Positions 45,662 through 57,775 of a stretch of 64,000 nt of DNA are shown here, in pieces. Each line of letters opens with the position of its first letter. Within the stretch, counting starts at the first letter, position 1. The position numbers and the translations under genes are program-made. The notes under the pieces are model-generated. The model worked only from the letters and a program-made list of their open reading frames with translations, was not told the DNA's origin and did no database searches. The DNA is taken from the NCBI GenBank assembly GCA_025890175.1, contig JANPYM010000012.1, positions 851,388 to 915,387 on the forward strand, given 5' to 3'. The stretch comes from Ciborinia camelliae (taxonomy: Eukaryota; Ascomycota; Leotiomycetes; Helotiales; Sclerotiniaceae).

Positions 45662-48600
45662 GCGCCGGTGTCGGATGCTAGGGGGGCTTTTTCTGTAGTG
45701 CCTGTTTGGAGACCAGGGTTACTGGCTATGGGTTGAGTCCCAATTATATCATCCGTTCCAGTAGAACCAGGAAGGACTGTACTTTTGTTTGTGGGAAGGC
45801 CAACTGGAATTCCTAAGGCTGATGTAGTCTTTCCAGAATTTCCAGTAGATGAAGGTGTGGATGCAGGATTTCCAATTTCAGTATTAGTTGGATTGCTTAC
45901 AGGTGCGGTGTCTGCTGGTTTTGTCCCAGGAATTGGTACAGGGTTTGTGGACACAGAGCTAACTGCTGTCGATCCAGGAACTGTAGATTCTGAAGGGGCT
46001 AAGTTGTTTGTGGTGGTATCAGGTTGTTTAGTCCCGGGCACAGATACGGGGTTTGTTGTCCCTGGTGGTGGCGATACATTGGTCGTTGTGCCAGCTGGAT
46101 TGGACACAGATGGTGATGCAACCGATGGGGAAACTGTGGATCCTGGCGGTGGTGCATTTGTTGTCTCCTCGGCTGGCTTGGTCCCCGGCACAGATACAGG
46201 ATTTGTAGCCGATGGGGGAGAAGCATTGTCCGTTGCTGTACTAGCTGTACTAGCTGTACTGCTTACAGGTGGTGCTACAGATGGAGAAACTATAGACCCT
46301 GGTGGTGCCACATTAGTCACAGTATCAGTAGGCTTTGCTTCTGGAATAGACACAGGATTTGAAATGGCCTGTGGAGTTGATATAGCCTTAACGGTTTCAG
46401 TAGGAACTTGACTAGTAGGTGCGGTTGTTGGGGCTATTTCAGAAGTATCTCCTCCACCATCACTCGCCTTGGGAATGACAGGACTGGTAGCAGGAGTGCC
46501 AGGTGAGTCTGGTAACTTTGTGGTGACTGGGACCGGAATAGGAGTTTCAGGTGACTTGGTCGTTGGTTGTGCAGATATGGGAACATCTGGAAATTTACTT
46601 GTAGCTGGGATGATTGGAGCAGTAGTTGGTTGTACAGAAGTCGGAACATCAGGTGATTGAGTCGTAATTAGATTGGAAGTAGGACCTTCAGGTGACTTAG
46701 TCGTGACCGGATTAGACGTGGGAGCATCGGGTGACTTGTTCGTGACTGGGTTAACGGTAGGACTATCAGGTGACTTGGGCGTTGATTGCACAGATGTGGG
46801 AATATCTGGCAATTTACTTGTAGTTGGAATAATCGGAGCGCTAGTTGTTGGGTCGGAGATTGGAGCGTCAGGTGATTTAGTCGTGACCGGATTGAGGGTT
46901 GAAGCATCAGGTAATTTAGTCGTTGGTTGTAAAGAGGCAGGAGTATCGGGCAACTTAGTTGTATCGGGAATAATTGGAGCACTGGTTGTTTGTACAGAGA
47001 TGGGAGTGCCAGGTGATTTAGTCGTGACTGAAATAATCGGTGCGCTAGTCTCTGTCTGGGAAGGAGGTACATCTGGTAACTTGGTCGTCACGGGATTAGA
47101 AGGAGGTAACGCCGTAAAGGCAGGACCTGTAGATCCTGGAGGTTGGACATTGGTTGCTGTATCGGTCGGTTTACTCTCAGGTACAGATACAGGATTTGTT
47201 GGATTGTTAGTCACAGGGACTGATGTAGGTGTATCAGGTGATTTGCTAGCTGAGTTGGTAGTTGGCGCACTGGTTTTAGAGACAGGCGTAGGCGGATCTG
47301 GAGACTTGGTAGCTGGATTAGACGGAGCCTGATTAGACGGAGCTGGATTAGATGGGACCGGATTAGACGTAGCCTGTTCAGATGGAGCCGGATTAGATAG
47401 AGCGGGATTAGACGTAGCGGGACGAGGCTTATCCGGATTAGACGTAAAAGGACTAGATGTAGCACTAGGAGCCTCTGGTAATTTTAAGCTAGTATGATCA
47501 GCCACCTTTGAAGTAGCAGGACCACTTGTCGATACTATGACACTTGTAGGTGAGATCAAAACCGGTGTTTTCGAAGAGGCAAAAAATGAATCAAGGGTGA
47601 TAGTAAGTGGGCATGCCGGTAAGACTTGTCCGACAACAGAAAGGGTTGCCGTACAACCCGAAATAACACTAGTATTCATGTCTGAAGATGATGGCTTCGA
47701 AACAGAGGTTTGAGATGGAGTAGCTTTCGTACTTGTTTCACCCAGAACCGATGCAGATGTCTTTTCTGAGTGCGACTGCGTAAATTCTGATTTAGAGCTT
47801 TTAATAGAGGTTTGAACCTCACTAGTAGGTAATGCAGGAGGTTCAGTTACTTCTTTCACTGGCCCTGTATTAGAAATAACTTCGGAAGTTGGAAGCTTTA
47901 TACTTTGAGAGGTAAAGTCTGAAGATTTGCCTGGAATGGGTGCCTCGGTAGTTTTGCTTGTTATTTTTGACTCCGATGTACTTTGTCCATGTATACTCGA
48001 GCTATGAGATGTAGTCTCTGGTGACTTGATCGTCGTTGATGTGTGTACTGGGGAAGTACCAACAGCGCCAGGAATTGGGTTGAAAGTGCTTGGCTGTTTT
48101 CCCGATGATAACTCTTGAGTAGTCTGACTTTGGCTGTTGGAAGATACTGAAGTTTGTTGAGATCCACTTGTGGAAAGACTAGGTTTCGACTCGTGATTTG
48201 ATTGAATTTGACTTGATTGAGTTTGAATTAACTGAGGTTGACTTGATTGGTCAGGTGCTTTGGAAGTTAATGGACCTAGAGCCGATGAAGTCGATTTGCT
48301 TGAGTCTGATTTACTTTCTCGTGTCTCTTGAGGAGAGGAGGGCTCAGGTATCCAAGTACTTGAAAATGCTGACGATAACGCCGATGAAGCCGCGGAGCTT
48401 GGTTCTGATTTGTTTTCACGTGTAATCTGAATAGAAGACTCAGATCCTTTGGAGGTCAAGGCAGCAGTTGTAGACACTTCAGGAGAAGATGTTAAACTGG
48501 ATTCCGATTTGAATTCCCGTGTTGTCTGAACAAAGGAAGATCCAGGCGTCTTGGAACTTAAAATAGTTGACAATACTTTTGAAGGCTCTAAATTGGTCTC

Positions 48601-49657
48601 CGATTTGAATTCGCGTGTCGATTGAACGGAAGTCTCAGATGGTCTTGAATGGAAGCCAAGTGCAGAAGAAAATGTCGATTGCACCGAGGCAGACCCAGAA
48701 TTAGACTCGTGTGTTGATTGAATAGAAGATTCGGGTATTTTTGACGTCGAGATTGGCGTCGAGATAGTTGATGATGGATTTGAAGATATAGAATTGAAAT
48801 TAGAGCTAGATTCTGGGTTTGGAGCAAGATCAGCTGGAACAATGGTTTCGGGGATTCTTGCTTCTGAAGACGATCGAGAGAGTAGTGTCGTTTGTGAAGC
48901 AGAATTAGAATTCTTGGACGTAATCAATTCTCCTATACTTGTATGTGAAACAGCAGATGTGGCATCGATAATAGATGGTGAGTTGTAATCACTAAGTAGC
49001 TTTGAAGTCAGAGAACTTGTTGGCTCAGTTGACTTTGAGGTAATTAAACTAGAAATAGAGACAGCAGTGCTTGAGACTTTACTCAAAGCTTCAACCGAAG
49101 GTTTTGAGGACTCAGGTAATGTGGCGACTGAGTGAGAGCTGGCAAGGCTCGGCTTGACTTCTGTGGTGGCAGCAGTGGTATGTCCGGAGGTCTTTAAGGT
49201 CGATGCTTCGTCCGAAGTATAAATGGCGGCCTTTTCAAAACTAGATTCCTCGACGGCAGCTTTGTTATTGTTTGCAACTGGTGAAGGTGTATAAATTATA
49301 GTGACAGTGATAGGACAAGCTTCTCTTGCAGCTATGATAGGCTGGCCACTTGTTGAAGTGACTGTTGTCGTACAAGAGATAGGCAATGTGCTGGATGAAA
49401 TGAGTGTGGTGATCGGAGAATCTTTTGATAATATGGTTGAAGAAGTTGTATGCGACAATGAGGTTTCATTAGTAAACCTTCGAAATAATACACCGTCTAT
49501 GGAGGAAGAATTCATCAGCAAATGTAACGCTTAACGCCACAAGATGTAAGAAACAGACGAATCAATATTGATTAATCTTACCATGGCTTAGGTTGGGAAA
49601 TGCAGTTACTGAATGTAGAAGATACAAGGTGCATAGAAGACCTGACAAAACTTTCAT
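44695..49657 (-). CDS. Large Ser/Thr/Pro-rich GPI-anchored cell-wall adhesin-like protein
   Basis: Two exons (49657-49582, 49496-44695) give 1625 aa. Exon 1 codes a clear signal peptide, MKVLSGLLCTLYLLHSVTA, and the intron lies just behind it. The mature part is Ser/Thr/Pro-rich and surely heavily O-mannosylated: TREFKSES-type repeats at about 280-440, a long TTKSPDxPTSxPVTTK-type stalk at about 825-1040, and near the C-terminus (about 1305-1585) beta-type repeats such as GSQTIQPGSEATVSG and ASQTLKPGSAITVDG. Two ~30-residue Cys-pair segments, at about 65-95 and 635-660, end in ACPITVTI and ACPLTITL. The C-terminus AGVRNAGMGIGGWGMVYLQ plus VSFVLLALWL is a GPI-attachment signal. Probably a cell-surface or spore-wall adhesin; ligand unknown. 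Repeat lengths may be affected by assembly. Confidence 0.92.
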
Positions 49658-52560
49658 GTTGAAAATGGGACAATACTCCGGGCATTAACCCATCGATAAA
49701 GTCTTATGAGAAGATAGAACCAAAAATACAAACGACGAGAGAAGGAGGAAAAGAACAAAAACATAAGGAGGACGAGGTTCCTATATTCTTCTTGAATCAA
49801 ATAAAACTTTGGGGCTGAGTACAAGATTTCTCACCCACAAGCCTGCATCACGAAACAATCTCATGATGAAAACATATTAAACAGTTGGGTTTGTAGGTCA
49901 AGTCACTTGGTAGTTTGGAGGTAACAATTTGGTTCCCCATCCCAAAAATTACCAGGGCATTTCCCCCTTCACCATTACCGTAGAATGAAAGGCTGGTCAA
50001 GACTCAAAACTATTCATTAAATTATTGCTTATTGCTGATGCAAGAGCCGATGCTGTGCCTGACACTAATGAGTTCGCAACATAAATAGAGAGCTACTTGC
50101 TCGATTCGGTAACTTTATCCATCGTAAGCAATGCATCCGTAGGCCAAATATAGAGCCTTATACCTCGTAAACAAATGAGTGGAAGGTTGAAGGATTGAGA
50201 AATATCAAGAGAGGTTGCGAAAGCGGCTGTGCCGGTTTGTGATGGATGAATAAGACTCGGTTGAACCAAAATACAGTAATCCTAGTGGTCACCGAGAAAG
50301 TTCGATACTCCAGGTACTGTACATACAATCAATAGGTGTGGCCCCCTGCAGAAAAAGGTACACGGCGTGAAAAAGAACGAAGCACCTACATATAACGATA
50401 GTACGTACGATATAGACCGTTTTCGATCAATTTGGTATAGATAACTAGGTGTGGGTGGGTGGGATGCAGCAGTACAGTATACTGGCTGTGCATTCTTCTC
50501 TCTTTTTTTCCGGGTTATTTTTGGAGGCGGAGATAGTTAAGGTAACATCGCTGAATGTTGCTAGAAACCTTTGGAGTAAGACGGAATTTCTAGAGATACA
50601 CCTAAATAGGTAGAGGGGTACCTTGGTGCGATCATATGATAAATTACATGAGCAGTACGATGTCAGGATCAGAATTGTAAAGGATAGGGTAGCACAGTTG
50701 TAGATGTATAACAAATCCATCATTTCCTAACGTTCAAGATGTTGATAAAAGTGATACCGGTACGAGGAGAGTTCTTTTCTCCAACAACGAGAGTATCTGA
50801 TACCTACTCGTTGTACTCGTATTACAACGTCCATACATGGGTGGTCTAGACTGACTCCTAAGGGTACTTGCCTGCGTATGAGTGAGTGGGTAGCACACAT
50901 AGTACTCGAAAAGTCGAACGCGAATGATCAATCGATGGCTGGGTTTTTGGGGGAGGCTCCTTTTCAAAGATTTTGTTATGGTTTAGAGTATTTTGTTGTA
51001 GTATGTAGGTGACGTGCCGTTTGTGACAAGTTTTTATTTGGTGAAGGGGGTGTTTGGGGGGAGATGGGGGTTTGTAGCAGCGTACCTACCCGAGGACCTA
51101 GATGATTATAGGTAGCCTTACCTACCTAGGCTTTACGCTTTCATCGGCCTCACTAATCTGCCTACCTAGGTATAGAAAACTTGAGACACGATGATACTGA
51201 ACTGATACAGATACAGATACCTATACCGTAAAAAACAGTTCATCGTACGTTATTCTCATTAAAAGTGGCTTATTATTCTGTACCGGCATCGTTTGCCAAA
51301 ATTGTAATCTTGGTAAGTTTTTGGATGAAATCTTGAGACACCATCATACTCTAAAAGCGGCAACTATTATCACTAAAAGCGGCGCGAATATTCCTTCCCT
51401 TCCTCTTTCACCACCTGGGCATAGAATGATATTAGCAAATCATTCATTCATTCATCCCATCTTTCTTATTTTTCTCAATCTCAATCCCAATCCCAATTAC
51501 CACCAAAAATCAACCGTCTTACATTCTCACTCATCATCATCCCTTTTCCACGTTTTCGTAAGGATTCAACGTCGATTGATCCGATCCTTAGGAACAGGGG
51601 AGCATGGTTTTTATGTGGAAATCAAATCACACCAAGATACCACTAGGTTATTCAGGTTATCGTTACATCGTCCCGGATTTGAAGAATCAACCTCCTGAAT
51701 TTGAAAGAAGGAAGTCGATATGCAAGTAGAGTACAGTGCTGCGTTCTTTTCGATTGAATGTTTGAGAGCTTCAATCAGGATTTTAATTCCAAATTCAATA
51801 GATCAAATGGCATTTTAACTTGGTGGCAGTGTCATAAAGAGAGCCTTGTTCTACCCCAGGTTTACGTTACCTAGGTATTCAATTCAAATTCAAATTTGTT
51901 CTGCTACATCTCTCTTGATCCTGTACAGTATGGGGACCTCGGAAGTTCATCCAAGTTTTTCAAAGCTACACAAAGTTTCATACAGGCCTTGACTACTACT
52001 GTACCCTTTTTGGGACCTCGAGATAGATTTCGGCCCCCCAAGTTATCTTCCACTTCTGCAAAATCGCGGTTGAAGATTGCCTAGCCATATGCCACATATA
52101 GGTCATGACAAAGCCAAAGATGAATCCTTCTCACTAAGTCATGCTAACTATCAAATCTCGCCCCTCTTTGTTTGTAGCCATTCTAAGCTCTAAGCAAACC
52201 TGATAGAAACTGGTATTCTTTCCTTCCACCCATCCGCAGACCCTGGCACTTGAAATTATCTGACACACGAGATAAGTAATACATATCATATAGGTGCGAG
52301 GCATGCACAGCACGTTTTTTGATCCTCCAAGTTCTCGACCTTTCCTACATACATTGCTTTTCTTTGGACTTTTCCGTCGTGGTGCAGATCTTGTCGGAAG
52401 CTTGTGTTCCAAGTTACACACTTTTTGTGCGTTTGAACTCGTCTCCGTCTTTTCTCTTTCTTGTCTTTCCTTGCAAGCTACTGTATCATAGCCAGCATGT
52501 TCTGTCTGTTCAACAATTATTAATTCATGAAACTCTCCTTAATGATATTTTCCAATGCCA
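49658..52560. other. Divergent intergenic region, adhesin and protease-like promoters
   Basis: 2.9 kb between two divergent cell-surface genes. CCTACCTAGG words at 51080-51180. A CAATCTCAATCCCAATCCCAAT stretch lies near 51476-51499. Open frames of 60-125 codons have no support. No gene seen. Confidence 0.5.
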
Positions 52561-55179
52561 ATGTCTTCATGGAGATATCTGGTCTCCGTTCTATTCCCTA
52601 TCCTCGGCCTTCTTAATCAGACTTTGGCCTCAACAACTTCATCAACCCCTGTTCCTCCTCTCACAATTCTTCCAAGTGGTAATTGGTAAGTTATTGTCGA
52701 TCTCTAATGTCTAATCTCAGCATGTCACTTGTTAACTATATCATTAGGAATGGTATTGACGGAAATTGGTCAAGCTTCTGGCTTACAGTGGGAACACCTC
52801 CTCAGTTCGTCTTGGTCTTTATATCAACAGCAAGCAATCAACCTTGGGTAATATCACCAGATGGGTGTACTCCACCAGATCCAGGAAATTGTCTTGGCTC
52901 ACGAGGGTTGAACTTTAATTCAAACACGTCAACAACATGGTACGTGGACTGCATGAAATGTGTTGTATCATCATGAAATTAACAAAAACTTCAGGGTACC
53001 GAACACCATCAATCCAGGAGGAGTGTTTGCTTTGGAAGTCGAGTCTAGCCTTGGTCTTGCTAGCAATGGAAACTATGGCAATGATATCATTATGCTGGGA
53101 TCCCCAGATAGTGATTCTACCTCCCTGAGCTCACAAATCCTAGCAACTATCACCACGCATGACTTTTGGTTTGGTCTCTTTGGTCTCAATCCGGCACCTA
53201 CAAACTTTTCAAGCAAAACCGAGCTTGCTCCAAGTTATATGTCCAATCTCAAGTCCCAAGGTCACATTCCATCATTGTCATATGGCTACACTGCAGGAGC
53301 TTATTATCGCAATGGCGGGGGAGCAAATGAGGGAGGAGTGTTTGGTAATCTTACTTTGGGAGGTTATGAAGAATCTCTCTTTGTACCAAATAATCTTACA
53401 GTCGACTTTGCCACTAATGGTAACGACCTAATGATTGATGTCAACACGATCACGATTACCTCTTCCGGTGGTAAATCTCAAGTCGTCTCATCACCATCAT
53501 CGTCTTTTCCAGCTTTCATTGATTCATCAATGCCATTTATATATCTTGACGTCAGAATATGCAAACAGTTTGAAGAAGCTCTCGGTCTTACTTACGATTC
53601 AAATTCAGAACTATATTTACTCAACGACGCACAATATACTACACTTGTCGCTAAAAATGCGTCTGTGATTTTCACACTCACGAATTCTACTTCTAGTGCC
53701 ATGGTAAACATTACACTCCCATACGCCGCTTTCGATTTGTGGGCGGATTATCCTCTTGTTCAGAACCGTACTCGCTATTTCCCTCTCAAACAAGCAGCCG
53801 ATAGCTCTCAAATAACACTTGGACGAACATTTTTACAAGAGGCTTACCTAATTGCCGACTATGAGCGTTCTCAATTCTCCATCCATCAACGCAATTGGAG
53901 CACATTCTATCCCGCGTCAAATCCAACCACAATTCTCCCCCTGAATACTCCCGCACCGACATCTTCCTCTTCAAAGTCCAAAATCTCAACTCCAGGCATA
54001 GCAGCTATTGTTCTCGCGATTCTTGCTTTTATAGCCTTAACCCTCTGCCTCACAATCTTTATTCTCCGCCACGCTCACCAGCGCAAAAAAGCTCCGGAGC
54101 GGTCAACTTCTGCATCTACTTCGCGGAGCCTCTCAAAAAAAGAGTCATTCCGCTCCGCTCCCTCTTCTCCACTTCCTCTTCCTTTCATCTCCAGCAAAGA
54201 CAAAGCGGATAAAAAGTCCAAACACGTCTCGGATTTGAGTTTCTTCGACAAGGGCACCAACTCTGTCCTCCTTACGCCCTCCAATCGCTCACTCGTCTCC
54301 CTAAACATCGGTAAAGCCATTGGAAGCCCCAACCTCACCCCTCAATACACTACATCCGGTACCTCCATCACCCAAAGTCATAGCCATAACAACGCAACCA
54401 ACGCCATCCTCAACAAAAACCTCAATTTGGTTCCCACCGTACCTAAACCCACATTCCATCTCGCAAGTCTCTCAACGCGCCGCAAAGAGCGGAAGAAAAA
54501 GCGAAAAGAAAAGGCACTGGAGATTTATGAGTTGAGTGGTGGTAATGATGTATTATGTTGGGCAGAAATGGATGAAATGGATGAAGAACTAGAGGAAATG
54601 GAAATGGATAGTCGACCCAGTAGTCCCGCATTAAGTGCGTTAAGCTTTGCGAGCGATGCCGTTTTGATTGCTTCTAATCCCGAGAAACCAAAACCATGGA
54701 TGAATACCGAGCGTGAAGTTCGTGGGAGCGGAAGTATTTTGCATATGGGTCTGAATAGGGATAGTGGCCTGGAACGCATGGATCGAATGGACAAAGAAGC
54801 AGAAGCGTATCGGGAAAGAAGCGGTGGGAATAATCCTCCTGGGGGTGGAAATGATACAGTAGCTACGAACAATAGTCGTGGGAGAGAATCCCATTTTACG
54901 AATACAACGATGGGCTTGGATACGCCCACTGAAGGTGGAACGGGGACGTGGGAATTAGAAAAGTATTTGGATGCGGGTAAGATGCCGTGGGTGCAGGGGA
55001 GAAGTGGGTTGGGGGTGGCAATTGAACCTCCTCCGCCTGTTGCTGTTGCAGCGATACCGGCGTTGAGGGATGGATCTCAGGCGCCGGAGAAGAGGGTGGA
55101 GATTGTGAGGGATTCAATGAGCAGTCCGGGGCAGAAGAGAGAAAGTGAGAGTGGGATTATTGGGGGGAGATCTCTCTAA
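52561..55179 (+). CDS. Membrane-anchored aspartic-protease-like protein lacking the first catalytic Asp
   Basis: Three exons (52561-52685, 52748-52939, 52995-55179) give 833 aa. Signal peptide MSSWRYLVSVLFPILGLLNQ, then a pepsin-like A1 domain (about 43-415): WLTVGTPPQFVLVFISTASN where family members have DTGS, so the first catalytic Asp is Ser68; GYTAGAYYRNGGG where the flap is expected; Asp282 in FIDSSMPFIYL at the second site; and LGRTFLQEAYLIADYERSQF at the end of the fold. A transmembrane helix at about 440-463 is followed by HQRKK and a ~370-residue cytoplasmic tail rich in Ser, Lys and Glu. Several N-glycosylation sequons are present. With one active-site Asp missing it is unlikely to be an active protease and may act as a receptor or wall sensor; this is inference. 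Such degenerate A1 proteins are common in Pezizomycotina. Confidence 0.9.
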
Positions 55180-55910
55180 ATCTCATCCCCCATTCTCGTT
55201 AGTGTCTATGTCTTCTACTGGTGCCAGTACTAGAATATCTGTATAAGTTAAGATTGGGGAAAGAAAGTCGAGTGGAATATGAGTTACGAATGGGAGGTAT
55301 TTATGTATTCGCATATCATGTCATAGGAAATAGGAAGTAGGGGTAGAAGAGAGAAAAAATATGAAGGCAAGGAAAGGTAAAGCGTGGGATATTGACCTCC
55401 TATGATTTGATTTGATTTGATACCTGGTTTAAGAAGGAAAGAGGGGGGAAGGGGGGAGTTATCATTATTTCATTGTATCGATATCAAGTTAACAATCAAG
55501 TGGAATCATATGCATGGCAATCTATAGTTAAAAGTCTCGCATTTCTTCTCTCTCAATGTCCTCCTGTCAATACCCAACTATCATACACTTCAAGACTATC
55601 CGCCGGCTACCCATAAACCCTTTGTTTCTTCCAATCCATTATCAAAAATGTAACTCATACACGTCCTAACCCTTCCCACCCATATGAAAAATGCGCCCCC
55701 GAAAACGAAATATTATATTATACCACGGCCCGAGATCTGCCATCACCGGAGGCAGTTTCTCGAGTCTCTCAAATGTCCCAAACTCAAATATCACCCTCTC
55801 AAACAACCCCTTCAAATCGTTCACATCCTTCACTCCATCTCCAACCCGATGAATCGCCGCGAGAGGATCGCTGCAGACCGGACGTGACGTAAACGGTTGG
55901 AAGTAGAATT
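55180..55910. other. Intergenic with an unexplained minus-strand open frame
   Basis: 3' flank of the protease-like gene, then an open frame on the minus strand (55995-55666) with protein-like composition, including SDPLAAIHRVGDGVKDV and MADLGPWYNIIFRFRG. It overlaps the small gene at 55911-56081 in another frame. I cannot join it to an exon with good splice sites. Confidence 0.35.
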
Positions 55911-56081
55911 CTACTCCGTCTTCTTTCGTACCAGAGCTGCAGATACATTGGACCTCCCGCTGAGAACGAGATACGTCCACATAAATGCCATGCATCCAAA
56001 TATGGCTATGTACGTATTCACCAGGACGGATTCGACGGTGGTGGGTACCGGCGTGCCGGTGGATGTCGGTGCGCTTGCCAT
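55911..56081 (-). CDS. Tiny single-pass membrane protein, island B
   Basis: 56 aa from ATG at 56081: an 18-residue Ala/Ser/Thr/Pro N-terminus (MASAPTSTGTPVPTTVES), a helix at about 19-40 (VLVNTYIAIFGCMAFMWTYLVL), then SGRSNVSAALVRKKTE with a basic end. Below the usual ORF length cut-off. Predicted N-out/C-in. No family recognised. Confidence 0.6.
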   Translation of the reverse strand: MASAPTSTGTPVPTTVESVLVNTYIAIFGCMAFMWTYLVLSGRSNVSAALVRKKTE

Positions 56082-56640
56082 GGTGAGAGGGTGTGCGTTG
56101 TGTGGTTTGTGTGGATGGGGTTGATGGGGGGTGTGTTGTTTTGAGAAGCTGGTTGGTTGGTTGGTTGGTTGGTTGGTTGGATGGATAGATGGATGGATGG
56201 ATGTTTCGTTCGTAAAGCTATGTAGTTGATGAAGATGGACTCGTAGATGAAGTTGAGTAGAGATGTGCTGTATAGCAATGTGTTTTTTGGGTGCGGGTTG
56301 AAAAGGGTGTAGGGTTATGGCGATACGAACGTGCGATTATGAGGAGGCGAGGAGGAGTTTTGCTGAAGGTAGTGTATTGTAGTACGAAGCTTGAAGAGCG
56401 GGAGTAGAAATAATGTAGATTAAACCGGTGATGGATGTAGTTTGATTTACACTGATCAAGGTTGTTTGCTGGCAAAAGTATCAAGATTTAGAAAACTGTT
56501 GGGGTTTTCAGAAAACTTTTGAGATTTGGAGAGTTGAAAATGATAAAGCACTTGGGAATTCGAATGTTTTATTAACTGTCTGCCTGACTAGCTCGATAGA
56601 TAGATAGTCATTGCAATTATGAATCATAATCAATCAGTCA
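56082..56640. other. Intergenic, upstream of the small gene
   Basis: GGTT microsatellite at 56152-56179. Otherwise nothing seen. Confidence 0.5.
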
Positions 56641-56934
56641 TCATGTGCTCATCATGCGCACAGAAAGTGCTAGATTAGATGAAAAGTGATAAGCAACCTT
56701 CATATCCGAATTCCCATGTACCAAAAACCATGATAATGTACCAACGGAGTCGACGAGCTCACCCCCTTCGCCAAATTTCTTCTCCTTCCCCCTTTCCACC
56801 ATCTCCACTAAAACCAACGCAGCATAAAGTAAAATACCATATCCAAACACCAAAGCCACCCAGTCCACACCCCCTCAGATCCAGCTCCAAACTCCCAAAA
56901 TAGCAAATGCGATATCGAAAGGCTTGGCTAGAGC
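56641..56934 (-). pseudogene. In-frame relic with a second membrane segment
   Basis: Directly downstream of the TAG of the gene at 56935 and in the same frame, the sequence stays protein-like for 19 codons (AKPFDIAFAILGVWSWI), meets TGA at 56877-56875, then stays open for 78 more codons with a helix VALVFGYGILLYAALVLVEM followed by a charged segment. No ATG starts this stretch. It is either a decayed 3' part of the neighbour or a decayed family member. Confidence 0.35.
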
Positions 56935-57405
56935 CTAGTAGTAATATGGAGGAGGGGGGTCGAACGTATATTGAGAATTGCTGTCCCTGAAACGACCACC
57001 GATTTGAGCGCACGGCGGGGGAAATGTTAGAGTGGATTCGGTAGGAATAACGGTAATAGCTGTGAGATAAGGTTCGTGATGCAAATCCATAGCATTTTCA
57101 CGAATAGAAGATGGTGGATGGATATTCGGAGTAGCTTTGGGTGGGGTGTTGGTCGTAGGAAGTTGGTCCAAGGCTGTATTCTTGCGATTAAGCAAAAGCC
57201 CAGGCCATTTTCTTAGAGCCCAACGCTGGAGCGGGCGAAAGACGAAGTTCAGGACAATGGAAACTGCATCCAAAAATGCTAATATGCATATGCCGAAGAC
57301 GAATATGGGAAATGTAATGGTCAACATGGTAAAGATCAAAGGTTCCATGGCCCAGATGGCCAGAGGGCTTCTGGCCTCGTAATCCAAGAAATCACCCAAA
57401 GTCAT
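56935..57405 (-). CDS. Small membrane protein with C-terminal PPPY motif, island B
   Basis: 156 aa from MTLGDFLDYEARSPLAIW. The ATG sits two bases after an ATCAG acceptor-like site, and in-frame Mets further upstream are probably in the leader. One long or two tightly spaced hydrophobic segments at about 17-57 (EPLIFTMLTITFPIFVFGIC and LAFLDAVSIVLNFVF) are followed by basic RPLQRWALRKW and a ~85-residue Pro/Thr-rich cytosolic tail. The last residues DPPPPYYY contain a PPxY motif, the ligand of WW domains of Rsp5/Nedd4-type ubiquitin ligases, so ubiquitin-dependent sorting is plausible. No known family. Confidence 0.7.
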   Translation of the reverse strand: MTLGDFLDYEARSPLAIWAMEPLIFTMLTITFPIFVFGICILAFLDAVSIVLNFVFRPLQRWALRKWPGLLLNRKNTALDQLPTTNTPPKATPNIHPPSSIRENAMDLHHEPYLTAITVIPTESTLTFPPPCAQIGGRFRDSNSQYTFDPPPPYYY

Positions 57406-57775
57406 TGCTGATACAGTCGAAAGGTGTGAATGGAAGAGCATGGAGAGCTTATAGCGTTGGATCTTGGTCAGGAAGTTGTGATCGAAGTTGAATATTGCCA
57501 GTATGGATATCGAAACATGCAAATCTTTGCGTCTGTAGAATATTACGGGAGCTTGGATTGTGGAGAGAAATCTTAGTAGAAATAATCAGTCTAGAATAAT
57601 GCTGGTACATGTGGTATGATATGATGCATTCACTCTCACTTTCGATGAAATCTCATGATATATGAAAATAATCGTGATGGAATACGAAGGTTAATGTGGT
57701 CATATTTCCTGCAAAATCCATTTCCCCATTTTCCCATGTCCATGAAAATTCCAACCCCCTTTCTCCATAAACGAA

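Noticed and set aside
51321..51698. 125-codon plus-strand frame upstream of the protease-like gene
   Set aside because: It starts without ATG, composition is Ser/His/Leu-biased and there is no domain signal.
52785..53000. Whether the missing catalytic Asp is due to a wrong exon border
   Set aside because: Both flanking introns are in frame and the degenerate motif lies well inside exon 2, so a model error is unlikely.
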